Origin: Streptomyces exfoliatus
Lineage (GTDB): Bacteria; Actinomycetota; Actinomycetes; Streptomycetales; Streptomycetaceae
Length of the DNA stretch: 64,000 bases
Direction of reading: 5' to 3'
Assembly (NCBI RefSeq): GCF_000725545.1
Contig: NZ_JNZP01000014.1
Span: 62,001 to 126,000, forward strand
Part shown: positions 7,877-16,976 of the stretch, piece after piece
Position numbering within the stretch: position 1 is the first letter of the stretch
Layout: each line of letters starts with the position of its first letter
Notes under the pieces: model-generated
Seen by the model: the letters and a program-made list of their open reading frames with translations, nothing else
Told to the model about the DNA's origin: nothing
Databases searched by the model: none
Made by a program: the position numbers and the translations under genes

Positions 7877-8940
7877 GGCGTCAGCGTAGCCAGCCGCACG
7901 GTCCGCTCGGCCAGTTCACCGATCCCGACGCCGTCGAAGCCGAACACCGCGCTGCTCACCCGGTCCCGCAGCGGCTCCGACCACTGGGGCGGGATCGCCG
8001 CCGCCCCGCACATCACGCCCGCCACCGAACCCGCCGTCGCCCCGTTGGAGTCCGTGTCCAGGCCGCCGCGCACGGTCAGCGCGATCGTCCGGGTGAAGTC
8101 CCCCTCCCCGTACAGGAGTCCGGCGGTCAGCACGGCCGCGTTCGGCACGGTGTGGATCCAGCCGAGGCCCGCCGTGCGCTCCGCGAGTTCGTCGAGCGCC
8201 GCGGACCAGCCGAGCCCCGACTCGTACAGGGCGATCGTCCCGCGCACCGTCCGGGCGAGCCGGCTGCTCGGCGGAACCTGCGCCAGGCCCGCTTCCAGGG
8301 CGGTCCTGACGTCGGGCGCGGTGAACGCCGCCGCGATCACGGCCGCCGCCCACATCGCCCCGTACACCCCGTTCCCGCTGTGCGAGAGGACCGCGTCCCT
8401 GCGGGCCAGCGAGGCGGCCCGGCGCGGGTCGCCCGGACTGGTCCAGCCGTGGACGTCGGCCCTGATCAGCGCGCCGATCCACTCCTGGTACGGATTGTCG
8501 TACGTGGCCGTCAGCGGCGGCCGCAGGCCGTTCGCGAGGTTCCGGTAGGCGGCCCGCTCGGCCGTGAACGTCTGCAGATAGGGCAGCCGCGTCAGCCACT
8601 CCCGCCCCACCTGTTCGGTCGTGAAGGCGGAGCCGTACGTCTCCAGAAGGTGCAGCCCGAGGATCGACCAGTCGATGTCGTCGTCCCGGCAGCTGCCGTC
8701 GATCCGGCCGCGCACGCACCGCTGCCACTCCGGACGCAGCTCGAAACCGGTCGCCCCCGGCGGAGGCGGCGGCAGGTAGTCCGTCAGGGGCAGCGCGCCC
8801 GTCAGCCGCAGATAGGTGTCGATGTGCTCCCGGCTCCAGTGGTCGCCCTGCTCCACGGGCTTGCCGAGCATGTTCCCGGCGATCCGGCCCGTCCAGCCGC
8901 CCAGGATCCGGTCCGCGAGCCCTCCGGCCGTGCGGTCCAT
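7873..8940 (-). CDS. ADP-ribosylglycohydrolase family protein
   Basis: A 355-residue DraG/ARH-like protein. The N-terminus ILGGWTGRIAGNMLGKPVE is the family start. The metal-binding acidic motifs are RDDDIDW near residue 80 and GLDTDSNGATAGSVAG near residue 275, which in DraG-type enzymes hold the two Mg2+ or Mn2+ ions that activate ADP-ribose bonds. ATG 8940 is chosen because family homology begins there; the frame is open further upstream inside the BCCT gene. It starts one base after the BCCT transporter stop and overlaps the Nudix gene by 4 nt. The probable role is removing ADP-ribose from a protein or small molecule. Confidence 0.87.
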   Translation of the reverse strand: MDRTAGGLADRILGGWTGRIAGNMLGKPVEQGDHWSREHIDTYLRLTGALPLTDYLPPPPPGATGFELRPEWQRCVRGRIDGSCRDDDIDWSILGLHLLETYGSAFTTEQVGREWLTRLPYLQTFTAERAAYRNLANGLRPPLTATYDNPYQEWIGALIRADVHGWTSPGDPRRAASLARRDAVLSHSGNGVYGAMWAAAVIAAAFTAPDVRTALEAGLAQVPPSSRLARTVRGTIALYESGLGWSAALDELAERTAGLGWIHTVPNAAVLTAGLLYGEGDFTRTIALTVRGGLDTDSNGATAGSVAGVMCGAAAIPPQWSEPLRDRVSSAVFGFDGVGIGELAERTVRLATLTP

Positions 8941-8941
8941 C

Positions 8942-10612
8942 TCAGCCCTCGCCCTCGGGAGGTTCCACGTCGGTCCGTGCCTTCGCCGCCCGGCGCAGCC
9001 GGTGGTGGCGCGACTCGCCCCGCTCCGTGATCGCCTCCCCGACCAGCGCCCTGACCGCGTCACCGGGCCCGTGCAGCGCGTGGTGCCGGACCAGGCCGGC
9101 CCCGGGGTCCTCCCGCAGCTCCTTGAGCAGTGCCCAGCACAGTGCCAGCATCACCACGACGAACGGCAGCGCGACCAGGATCGTCGCCGTCTGGAGCGAG
9201 TTCAGACCGCCCACCACCAGGAGGACCGCCGCCACGGCGGCCATCAGGACGCCCCAGGTCACGACCAGCCAGGTCGGCGGGTGGAGCGAGCCACCGCTCG
9301 TCAGCGACCCCATGACGAGCGAGGCGGAGTCCGCGCTCGTGACGAAGTACGTCATCACCAGGAGCATCGCGACCACCGAGGTGACCGTGCCGATCGGCAG
9401 CGCCTCCAGCATCGCGAACAGCGAGGCCTCCGCCCCGTCCCGCACCGCCGTCGCCAGGTCCGCCGCGCCCGTGGACTCCAGGCGGATCGCCGTACCGCCC
9501 ATCACGCAGAACCACACCACCGTGGCCCCTGACGGCACGAGCAGCACCCCGACGAGGAACTCCCTGATCGTCCTGCCGCGCGAGATCCGGGCGATGAAGG
9601 TGCCGACGAACGGCGCCCAGGACAGCCACCACGCCCAGTAGAAGATCGTCCACGTCCCCAGCCAGTCGGGGTCGGTGAACGCGCCCGTGCGGCTCGCCAT
9701 CGGCAGCAGCTGGTGCAGGTAGCCCCCGACGGAGGCCGGAATGGTGTCCAGGATGTAGACCGTCGGGCCGAGCAGGAACACGAACAGCATCAGACAGCCC
9801 GCGAGGACGATGTTCAGGGTCGACAGCCACTTCACGCCCTTGTGCAGCCCCGAGAAGGCCGACAGGACGAAGGCCCCGGACAGGGACACGATGATGATCA
9901 GCTGGGTGGACGTCGAGTTCTCCACGCCCATCGTCAGGTTCAGGCCCTCGGCGACCTGCAGCGCACCGAGCCCGAGGCTCGTCGCCGTGCCGAACACGGT
10001 CGCGAACACCGCGAGCAGATCGATCGCCCTGCCCGGCCAGGACGCCGCCCGCCGAGCCCCGAGGAGCGGCACGAACGCGGAACTCAGCCGGTTCCCGCGG
10101 CCCTTGCGGAATCCCGCGTACGCCAGGGCCAGACCCGCGATGCCGTAGATCGCCCACGGGGTCAGCGTCCAGTGGAAGAACGAGTACTCCATCGCGGTAC
10201 GGGCCGCGCCGCCCGTCCCCGCCGGCACGCCGCTCGCCGGGGGAGGGCTCAGGAAGTGCTGGAGCGGCTCCCCGACCCCGTAGAACATCAGGCCGATGCC
10301 CATGCCGGCGCTGAACATCATCGCGATCCACGCCAGGTTGCCGAACTCCGGCTCCGAGTCGTCCGCGCCCAGCCTGATCCGGCCGAAACGGCTCAGGGCG
10401 ATCACCACGCACAGCACGAGGAACGTGTCGGCCGCGACGACGAAGAGCCAGGCGAAATTGGACAGCACCCACTGGAGGGCCGTGTCCGAGGCGCTGTCGA
10501 AGGAGTCCTCGCCCAGAGCCGCCCACCCGACGACCGCGACGACGGCCGCCACCCCGATCCCGATGACCTTGCCGTCCGGCTCGGCGTCGGAAACGATCTT
10601 TTCCGTACTCAT
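8942..10612 (-). CDS. BCCT family transporter (glycine betaine/choline/carnitine type)
   Basis: A 556-residue inner-membrane secondary transporter with 12 predicted helices. It has the family block MGIGLMFYGVGEP and the tryptophan-rich core WTIFYWAWWLSWAPF followed by ISRGRTIREF, which in BetP, CaiT and OpuD forms part of the trimethylammonium binding site and the coupling helix. The likely substrate is a compatible solute such as betaine or ectoine, taken up with Na+ or H+. The C-terminal tail is charged (RRAAKARTDVEPPEGEG), as in osmosensing members. It is the first gene of a three-gene operon with ADP-ribosylglycohydrolase and Nudix genes, which is not an obvious metabolic pairing. Confidence 0.92.
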   Translation of the reverse strand: MSTEKIVSDAEPDGKVIGIGVAAVVAVVGWAALGEDSFDSASDTALQWVLSNFAWLFVVAADTFLVLCVVIALSRFGRIRLGADDSEPEFGNLAWIAMMFSAGMGIGLMFYGVGEPLQHFLSPPPASGVPAGTGGAARTAMEYSFFHWTLTPWAIYGIAGLALAYAGFRKGRGNRLSSAFVPLLGARRAASWPGRAIDLLAVFATVFGTATSLGLGALQVAEGLNLTMGVENSTSTQLIIIVSLSGAFVLSAFSGLHKGVKWLSTLNIVLAGCLMLFVFLLGPTVYILDTIPASVGGYLHQLLPMASRTGAFTDPDWLGTWTIFYWAWWLSWAPFVGTFIARISRGRTIREFLVGVLLVPSGATVVWFCVMGGTAIRLESTGAADLATAVRDGAEASLFAMLEALPIGTVTSVVAMLLVMTYFVTSADSASLVMGSLTSGGSLHPPTWLVVTWGVLMAAVAAVLLVVGGLNSLQTATILVALPFVVVMLALCWALLKELREDPGAGLVRHHALHGPGDAVRALVGEAITERGESRHHRLRRAAKARTDVEPPEGEG

Positions 10613-10724
10613 GTGACCCCACTATGGTGCGGAATATCGCCTTATCAGGGGGTGGCACGCCGTCCGGGGGTACGGATAGGGTCGGCCACGGCGCGACTGC
10701 ACGTTCGAAAGCAAGGGATGCAAG

Positions 10725-11876
10725 GTGACGGACGGGGCAGCAACTCAGGTCGCACACGTGCTCGTGGCGGCCGACAAGTTCAAGGGCTCGCTCACGGCCG
10801 TACAGGTCGCGGAGCGGGTCACAGCAGGACTGCGACGGGTCGTCCCCGGCCTCACCGTGGAGACGCTCCCCGTCGCCGACGGCGGCGACGGCACCGTCGC
10901 GGCAGCCGTCGCGGCCGGATTCGAGCGCCGCGAGGTCCAGGTGACGGGACCGCTCGGTGAGCAGGTCACCGCCGCCTTCGCGCTGCGCGGCACCACCGCC
11001 GTCGTCGAGATGGCCGAGGCCTCCGGCCTCCAGCTCCTCCCGCGCGGTGTGTTCGCCCCGCTGACCGCGACCACGTACGGCTCCGGCGAGCTGCTCAGCG
11101 CCGCCCTGGACGCCGGTGCGACCACCGTCGTCTTCGGCGTCGGCGGCAGCGCCACCACCGACGGCGGCGCCGGCATGCTCGCCGCGCTCGGCGCCCGCTT
11201 CCTCGACGCGTCCGGCGACCCCGTGGGCCCCGGCGGCGCACCCCTCGCGGACCTGGCCACCGCCGACCTCAGCGGCCTCGACCCCCGCTTCTCCTCGGTC
11301 GACCTGATCCTCGCGAGCGACGTCGACAACCCGCTCACCGGCCCCAAGGGCGCCCCCGCCGTCTACGGCCCGCAGAAGGGCGCCACCCCGGACGACGTCC
11401 GCACCCTGGACGCCGCCCTCGCCCACTTCGCCACCGTCCTGGAGAAGGCCGTCGGCCCCAGGGCCGCCGAAGCCGCCGTCGCCCCCGGCGCGGGCGGCGC
11501 GGGCGGCATCGGCTACGGCGCGCTCATCCTGGGCGCGAGCTTCCGCCCCGGCATCGAGCTCATGCTGGACGTCCTCGGCTTCGCCCCCGCCCTGGAGCGC
11601 GCCACCCTGGTCATCACCGGCGAGGGCTCCCTCGACGAGCAGACCCTCCACGGCAAGGCCCCGGCGGGCGTCGCCGCGGCGGCCCGCGCCGCCGGCAAGG
11701 AGGTCGTCGCCGTCTGCGGCCGCCTGGCCCTCCCGCCGGAGGCCCTCGGCAAGGCGGGCATCCGCCGCGCCTACCCCCTCACGGCCCTGGAACCCGACCC
11801 GGCCACGTCCATGGCGAACGCGGGCCCGCTCCTGGAGGACGTGGCGGCGGACATCGCGCGGGACTTCCTGTCGTAA
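10725..11876 (+). CDS. Glycerate kinase (GK-I type)
   Basis: A 383-residue kinase that phosphorylates D-glycerate with ATP, feeding glyoxylate and serine degradation products into glycolysis. Family blocks are ADKFKGSLTA near the start, VADGGDGTVAA (residues about 46-56), FGVGGSATTDGGAGML and TGEGSLDEQTLHGKAP. Length and order match the GlxK/GarK family. The start is the GTG at 10725, 8 nt after an AAGGGATGCAAGG purine stretch. The gene stands alone and is followed by a stem-loop shared with the convergent PucR gene. Glyoxylate made by the malyl-CoA lyase at 22.8 kb could be one source of its substrate, by inference. Confidence 0.92.
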   Translation: MTDGAATQVAHVLVAADKFKGSLTAVQVAERVTAGLRRVVPGLTVETLPVADGGDGTVAAAVAAGFERREVQVTGPLGEQVTAAFALRGTTAVVEMAEASGLQLLPRGVFAPLTATTYGSGELLSAALDAGATTVVFGVGGSATTDGGAGMLAALGARFLDASGDPVGPGGAPLADLATADLSGLDPRFSSVDLILASDVDNPLTGPKGAPAVYGPQKGATPDDVRTLDAALAHFATVLEKAVGPRAAEAAVAPGAGGAGGIGYGALILGASFRPGIELMLDVLGFAPALERATLVITGEGSLDEQTLHGKAPAGVAAAARAAGKEVVAVCGRLALPPEALGKAGIRRAYPLTALEPDPATSMANAGPLLEDVAADIARDFLS

Positions 11877-11885
11877 CCCGGGCCC

Positions 11886-11909
11886 GCCGCCCCCGAAGCA
11901 GGGGGCGGC
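11886..11909. terminator. Bidirectional stem-loop terminator
   Basis: A perfect 9-bp GC stem (GCCGCCCCC/GGGGGCGGC) with a 6-nt loop sits between the convergent glycerate kinase and PucR genes. There is no U-tract, as is usual in Streptomyces. Confidence 0.6.
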
Positions 11910-11921
11910 CGCCCGGTGTGC

Positions 11922-13124
11922 TCAACCCCCCGGCGCCGTCAGGCGGAACGCGTCCAGGGCCAGTGTCATCTCCGTCAGGTCCCGTGGCCGCGACAGCGAC
12001 CGTGACGTCAGCTGCTCGAGCCGCCGCAGCCGGTTGAAGACCGTGTTCCGGTGGCAGTACAGCCGCCCCGCCGCCCGTCCCGCCGACCCCTCGCACTCCA
12101 GCCACGCGTCCAGCGTCTCCAGGAGCACCGCCCGGTCCGCCGGGTCCAGTTCGAGCAGCCCCCCCAGGACGTCGGACACCAGAAGACTCGCCATCTCGGG
12201 CTGGCTCACCACCAGCGCCCCCGCCATCCGGCGGTCGAGCCGCACGATCTGGCGGCTGCCCGGCGGACACGTCCGCAGCGCCAGCTCCGCGAGGCGCCGC
12301 GCCCGGCCCAGCTCCGTCAGGCCCACCACCACAGGACTGATCCCGCCAGGCCCCGGGCACCGCCCGTCGAGCAGCTCGGACAGCGCGTCGAGACCGGTGT
12401 CGTGGGCCAGCGCCACGACCCCCAGCTCGCAGTCCGCGCCCATCCGCCACAGGAACCGCACGCCCTCGCCCTGCACCTGCCGGTGGAACGGCTCCCGCTC
12501 CTCCCGCCGGTCGTAGCGCAGCACCACCACCGCGTACCGGCCCTGCTCCGGCAGGTCCAGGCCCGCCGCCGCCCGCGCCACCAGCTCGGGCGACCGCTGG
12601 CCCTGGAGCAGGGCGTCCAGGAGCGCCTGGAGCTGCTCGTCCGTCCGGCGGCTCAGCTCCAGCTCCGCGGACCGGTACGCCTCCGACGCCGTGTCCGCCT
12701 GCGCGTCCACCGCCGACCACACGGTCGTCGCCGACTGCATCAGCGCCGCGAGCTGCGCCGTGTCCGACCCCGCGCCCTCGATCAGCGCGTCCCACACCAG
12801 ATGCCCGGCATGCCGGTACGCGTGCACGACCAGTTCGAGCGGCATGCCCTGAGCGGCCCGCCGCCGGCCCACCTCCTCCGCGTTCTCCAGGTCCCTGCGG
12901 GGCGAGTTCCGCGGCGCCGAGATCATCTCGATCCCGATCCGCATCGCCTCCTGGGCCTCCTGCCAGTGCTGGTCGTACGGGAGGATCCGCGCGTACGCGG
13001 GCTCGTACGCGTGGAGTTCCCTCAGATGCTCGTCCACCAGCTCCGGCACCCGCTCCAGAAGAGCCGTGCACGCCTGAGCGAGCACCTTCCAGTCGTCATC
13101 GGTTCGCCGTCTGCGCCGTCCCAT
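11922..13124 (-). CDS. PucR/CdaR-family transcriptional regulator
   Basis: A 400-residue regulator. Residues about 20-170 are helical and of unknown ligand specificity. A central GGDEF-like region follows, and the C-terminus has the PucR helix-turn-helix, recognisable as GRAAGRLYCHRNTVFNRLRRL (residues about 352-371). PucR proteins control purine, amino-acid or GABA catabolism. It is divergent from the liv-type ABC operon, so it probably controls that operon. ATG 13124 is used; the frame stays open far upstream, antisense to livF, which I treat as a GC artefact. A GATCCT hexamer lies 6 nt before the ATG, consistent with a leaderless message. Confidence 0.85.
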   Translation of the reverse strand: MGRRRRRTDDDWKVLAQACTALLERVPELVDEHLRELHAYEPAYARILPYDQHWQEAQEAMRIGIEMISAPRNSPRRDLENAEEVGRRRAAQGMPLELVVHAYRHAGHLVWDALIEGAGSDTAQLAALMQSATTVWSAVDAQADTASEAYRSAELELSRRTDEQLQALLDALLQGQRSPELVARAAAGLDLPEQGRYAVVVLRYDRREEREPFHRQVQGEGVRFLWRMGADCELGVVALAHDTGLDALSELLDGRCPGPGGISPVVVGLTELGRARRLAELALRTCPPGSRQIVRLDRRMAGALVVSQPEMASLLVSDVLGGLLELDPADRAVLLETLDAWLECEGSAGRAAGRLYCHRNTVFNRLRRLEQLTSRSLSRPRDLTEMTLALDAFRLTAPGG

Positions 13125-13168
13125 GCCGGGAGGATCCACCGCCCCGGCCCCCTCCGCACAGCCCTGAC

Positions 13169-13191
13169 GCGCACTGTTGTGCGCATGCACA
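13169..13191. promoter_or_regulatory. Overlapping inverted repeats in the pucR/liv divergent region
   Basis: Two overlapping inverted repeats are present: GCGCAC-N4-GTGCGC (13169-13184) and TGTGC-N4-GCACA (13178-13191). They lie about 45 nt upstream of the pucR-type start and about 130 nt upstream of the liv operon start. A regulator binding site is plausible; no experimental basis is known to me. Confidence 0.4.
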
Positions 13192-13320
13192 GCCCGCCGC
13201 CGCGCCCGCTGGTCACCGGCAGCGATTCGGCCGCGGGACGTGGACGCGCGGTCCTGAGCGGTGTTGGGGTGAGCGCCACTGAACGGCCGAGTAACACGTA
13301 CGGCCGGGGAAAGGGGAACC

Positions 13321-14139
13321 ATGGGAGGTACCGCACCCGCTCTCCAGGTGACGGACCTGACGGCGGGATACGGACCGGTACGCGCGCTGCGGAAGGTGTC
13401 GCTGACCGTACCGGCGGGCGCCGTCGTCACCGTCCTGGGCGGCAACGGGGCCGGTAAATCGACGCTGCTGAGGGCGGTCTCGCGCACCCTGCGGTTCCAC
13501 GGCGGCGCCGTGGTGGCCGGCACGGTGAGCCGCGACGGCCGACCGCTCGACGGACTGCCGCCGGACCGGGTCGTCGCGGCCGGCGTCTCCCAGGTGCCCG
13601 AGGGCCGCCAGGTCTTCGCCCGGATGACGGTCGAGGACAACCTGCGCGCCGGCGCGCTCGGCAGGCGCGGCGGCCGGGCGTCGAAGGCCGCCGCACTCCG
13701 CCGCGTCCACGAGCTGTTCCCGGTCCTCGCGGACCGCGCACGCCAGCAGGCCGGGCTGCTCTCCGGCGGCGAACAGCAGATGCTGGCCGTCGGCCGGGCA
13801 CTGATGGCCGCGCCGGGCCTGCTGCTCCTGGACGAGCCGTCCCTCGGCCTGGCCCCGCTGATGGCCGCCCGGATCGCGGACGCGATCCGGGAGATCAACT
13901 CCCAGGGCACGGCGGTGCTCCTCGTCGAGCAGAACGCCGCGCTCGCGCTGCGGCTCGCCTCCCGGGCATACGTCCTGGAGGTCGGCGAGGTCACCCTGTC
14001 CGGTCCCGCCGACGAACTCGCCGCCTCCGACGAGGTCCGCCGCCGCTATCTGGGCGTGGTCGACGAGGACGCCGCCGCCGACGCGGCCCGCGCCCGCGCC
14101 ACCCACCCGGTCCTGTCCCGCTGGGAGGAGACCCGATGA
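13321..14139 (+). CDS. livF: Branched-chain amino acid-type ABC transporter ATP-binding protein (LivF)
   Basis: A 272-residue ATPase of the HAAT (LivFG) family. It has Walker A GGNGAGKST (residues about 41-49), signature LLSGGEQQML and Walker B LLLLDEPSLGLAP, followed by LLVEQNAALALRLASRAYVLE, the usual LivF tail. It powers uptake of hydrophobic or polar amino acids, or of urea or amides, together with LivG, the two permeases and the binding protein encoded downstream. It is the first gene of a five-gene operon in which every junction overlaps. A purine-rich AAAGGGGAA ribosome site precedes the ATG. The order with the ATPases first and the binding protein last is reversed from the E. coli arrangement. 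Confidence 0.9.
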   Translation: MGGTAPALQVTDLTAGYGPVRALRKVSLTVPAGAVVTVLGGNGAGKSTLLRAVSRTLRFHGGAVVAGTVSRDGRPLDGLPPDRVVAAGVSQVPEGRQVFARMTVEDNLRAGALGRRGGRASKAAALRRVHELFPVLADRARQQAGLLSGGEQQMLAVGRALMAAPGLLLLDEPSLGLAPLMAARIADAIREINSQGTAVLLVEQNAALALRLASRAYVLEVGEVTLSGPADELAASDEVRRRYLGVVDEDAAADAARARATHPVLSRWEETR

Positions 14140-14945
14140 CCGACACACCGGCCACCACCGCGGCCGTCCCCGGCGTCCCGGCTCTCGTCGTCGAGGGCCT
14201 GACCGTCCGCTTCGCGGGACTCACCGCCCTCGACGGCGTCGGGTTCACCGTCCGGCCCGGCACCGTGCACGCCCTCATCGGGCCCAACGGCGCCGGCAAG
14301 TCCACCTGCTTCAACGTGCTCTCGGGTGTCTACCGGGCCACCGAGGGCTCCGTCCGGTTCGGCCCGCACGAGCTGACGGCGCTGCCCCCGCACCGGATCG
14401 CGGACCTCGGCGTCGGCCGGATCTTCCAGAACCTGGCCCTGCCGCCGCGCGCCAGCGTCGAGGACAGCCTGATGCTCGGCCGCCACCGGCTGACCCGTAC
14501 CGGCTTCGTCGCCGCGGGACTCAGGCTCCCGTCCGCCGCCCGTGAGGAGGCGCGTCACCGCGCCAGGGTCCGGGAGATCGCCGCCTTCGTCGGTCTGGAG
14601 AAGCAGCTCGCGCAGCCGGCGGGCTCCCTCCCTTACGGACAGCAGAAGCTCGCCGAACTCGCCCGCGCCCTCTGCATGGAGCCGAAACTGCTGCTGCTCG
14701 ACGAGCCCGTCGCCGGAATGACCGCCGACGAGCGGGTCCGTACCGCCGCCGTCATCGCGGGTGTCCGCGACAGCCTCGGCATCTCGGTCCTGCTCGTCGA
14801 GCACGACATGGGCCTGGTGATGCGGCTCGCCGACTCCGTCACCGTCCTCGACTTCGGCCGCCGGATCGCCGACGGGGTTCCCGCCGACGTCCAGAACGAC
14901 CCGGCGGTCGTCCGCGCCTACCTCGGAGAGGAGTCCGCCGCGTGA
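14136..14945 (+). CDS. livG: Branched-chain amino acid-type ABC transporter ATP-binding protein (LivG)
   Basis: A 269-residue ATPase. It has Walker A GPNGAGKST (residues about 50-58), LivG-type signature SLPYGQQKLAELA and Walker B LLLLDEPVAGM. The segment FAGLTALDGVGFTVRPG near the N-terminus and the C-terminal DVQNDPAVVRAYLGE are characteristic of LivG. It forms the ATPase pair with the preceding gene. Its ATG overlaps the livF stop by 4 nt, and its own stop overlaps the livH GTG, indicating translational coupling through the operon. Confidence 0.91.
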   Translation: MTDTPATTAAVPGVPALVVEGLTVRFAGLTALDGVGFTVRPGTVHALIGPNGAGKSTCFNVLSGVYRATEGSVRFGPHELTALPPHRIADLGVGRIFQNLALPPRASVEDSLMLGRHRLTRTGFVAAGLRLPSAAREEARHRARVREIAAFVGLEKQLAQPAGSLPYGQQKLAELARALCMEPKLLLLDEPVAGMTADERVRTAAVIAGVRDSLGISVLLVEHDMGLVMRLADSVTVLDFGRRIADGVPADVQNDPAVVRAYLGEESAA

Positions 14946-15832
14946 GCACGTTCGCCGAGTTCCTGATCAACGGCATCTCACTGGGCTCGATCTACGCCCT
15001 CATCGCCCTCGGCTTCGTGGTCATCTTCCGCGCCACCGAGGTCGTCAACTTCGCCCACGCCTCCCTCCTCCTGGCGGGCGGCTACGTCACCGCCGTGCTG
15101 CACGACGAGATCGGCTTCTGGCCCGCACTGCTCGCCGGCATCGCGGGCGCCGCGGTGGTCGGCGCGGCCGTCGAGTTCTTCGTCATGCGCCGCCACCGGG
15201 GCGGCGACCACAGCGTCCTCGCCATCGTCACCATCGGCGTCGACATCCTGCTCGCCACCGAGCTGACCCGCCGGATCGGCACCGACATCCTCGCCCTCGG
15301 CGACCCGTGGGGCGACGCCGTCGTCACCGTGGGCCCGGTGACCATCGCGGAGACCCGGATCGCCGCCCTGCTCGCCGCGGCCCTCCTCATCACCGCCTTC
15401 CTGGTGGCCTTCCGGTACACGTCCTGGGGCGTCGCCATGCGGGCCGCCGCCGAGAACCAGGAGACCGCCGCCCTCATGGGCATCCGGCTCGGCCGGGTCT
15501 CGCTCGGCGCCTGGGCGGTCGCCGGCGGTCTCGCCGCCGTCGCCGCGCTCTTCCTCACCGTCTTCCCGACACCGGGACTCGAACGGGCCACCTCGCTCGC
15601 CGCCCTCAAGGCGTTCCCCGCGGCCATCCTCGGCGGCCTCGACTCCACCACGGGCGCCCTCGTCGGCGGCCTCCTCGTCGGCGTCACCGAATCCCTCGCC
15701 ACCGGCTACCAGAGCGACCTGGCGTTCCTCGGCCGGGGCATCGGCGACCTGGCCCCCTATCTCGTCATGGTCGCGGTGCTCCTGATCCGCCCGGCCGGAC
15801 TCTTCGGCACGAAGGAGCTGGCCCGTGTCTGA
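14942..15832 (+). CDS. livH: Branched-chain amino acid-type ABC transporter permease (LivH)
   Basis: A 296-residue integral membrane permease with about eight hydrophobic segments. The start LINGISLGSIYALIALGF and the EAA-like loop AAAENQETAALMGI are typical LivH features, and the C-terminal region GLLVGVTESLATGYQSDL is also conserved in the family. It forms the membrane channel with LivM. The GTG start overlaps the livG stop (GTGA). Substrate specificity lies mainly in the binding protein encoded at the end of the operon. Confidence 0.9.
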   Translation: MSTFAEFLINGISLGSIYALIALGFVVIFRATEVVNFAHASLLLAGGYVTAVLHDEIGFWPALLAGIAGAAVVGAAVEFFVMRRHRGGDHSVLAIVTIGVDILLATELTRRIGTDILALGDPWGDAVVTVGPVTIAETRIAALLAAALLITAFLVAFRYTSWGVAMRAAAENQETAALMGIRLGRVSLGAWAVAGGLAAVAALFLTVFPTPGLERATSLAALKAFPAAILGGLDSTTGALVGGLLVGVTESLATGYQSDLAFLGRGIGDLAPYLVMVAVLLIRPAGLFGTKELARV

Positions 15833-16976
15833 GACCCTCGCCCGGAGCGGCCTGCGGGTCCGTACCCCCGCGGTGTACGGGTGGGCCGCCGCCGCCCTCG
15901 TCCTCGTCGTCCTCCCGTTCTACCTGGACCGCTTCTGGCTCCAGGCGGGCCTGTTCGCGATGGCCGCCGCCATCGGCGCCATCGGCATCAACCTGCTGAC
16001 CGGCGCCACCGGACAGCTCTCCATGGGACACGCCTTCTTCCTCGCCGTCGGGGCCTACGGCTACTGCCTCTTCGCCGGCGACGGCACCGACGGGCTCGCC
16101 GGACTCGGCCTGCCCGGCTGGCTCGCGGCGGTGCTCGCGGTCGCCCTCTCGGGCCTGGCCGGCGGGGTGTTCAGCCCCATCGCGGGCCGGCTGCGCGGCG
16201 CGTACCTCGGTATCGCCACCCTCGCGCTGATCTTCATCGGACAGCACGTGCTCTTCAACGCCCACGACCTCACCGGCGGCTACAACGGCCGAGCCGTCCC
16301 GCCGCTCAGCCTCTTCGGCCTCACCTTCGACGACACCGAACTCCTCGTCGCCCAGGTGCCCTTCGGCGCGGTCGAGAAGCTCTGGTACCTCGGGCTCGTG
16401 CTGCTCCTCGCCGGGGTCGTCTTCGCCCGCGGTGTGCTCAGGGGCCGTCCCGGGCGGGCGATGAACGCCATCCGGGACCACCGGATCGCCGCGGGCGTGA
16501 TGGGCATCCCGGTGGCCCGCTACCGCGCCGCCGTCTTCGTCCTGTCCTCCATGTACGCCGGCCTCGCGGGCGTCCTGCTCGCCCTGGTCTTCCAGCGCAC
16601 GGTGCCCGAGTACTTCGGCATGGCGCTGTCCCTCGAATACCTGGCCATGATCGTCATCGGCGGTCTCGGCTCGGTCGCCGGAGCCGTGGCCGGAGGCGTC
16701 TTCGTCTCCCTCCTGCCGCAGTTCCTCAACCGGTACAGCGAGGCGCTCCCGCTGGTCTCCGCCCCGGGAACGGGCGGCATCGCACCGGGCGAGGCATCCC
16801 GCTACCTGTACGGCGCCGCCGTCGTCGCGGTGGTGCTGTTCCTGCCCGGAGGCCTGGCCCGGCTCGCGGCCCGAAGGCCCGGCAGGCCCAAGAACCCCAC
16901 ACCCGACACGCCCCCGTCCACCACCCCCACTCCGCCCGACACCTCTTCCACCGAACCCTCAGGGGAGCCACGATGA
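15825..16976 (+). CDS. livM: Branched-chain amino acid-type ABC transporter permease (LivM)
   Basis: A 383-residue permease with about nine to ten membrane segments. It has the family blocks NLLTGATGQLSMGHAFFLAV and AIRDHRIAAGVMGI (EAA loop). The last 35 residues are a proline/threonine-rich hydrophilic tail (PTPDTPPSTTPTPPDTSS) not needed for the fold. It partners LivH. The GTG start overlaps livH by 8 nt and the stop overlaps the ATG of the binding-protein gene (ATGA). The tail may be a low-complexity extension specific to this strain group. Confidence 0.89.
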   Translation: MSETLARSGLRVRTPAVYGWAAAALVLVVLPFYLDRFWLQAGLFAMAAAIGAIGINLLTGATGQLSMGHAFFLAVGAYGYCLFAGDGTDGLAGLGLPGWLAAVLAVALSGLAGGVFSPIAGRLRGAYLGIATLALIFIGQHVLFNAHDLTGGYNGRAVPPLSLFGLTFDDTELLVAQVPFGAVEKLWYLGLVLLLAGVVFARGVLRGRPGRAMNAIRDHRIAAGVMGIPVARYRAAVFVLSSMYAGLAGVLLALVFQRTVPEYFGMALSLEYLAMIVIGGLGSVAGAVAGGVFVSLLPQFLNRYSEALPLVSAPGTGGIAPGEASRYLYGAAVVAVVLFLPGGLARLAARRPGRPKNPTPDTPPSTTPTPPDTSSTEPSGEPR

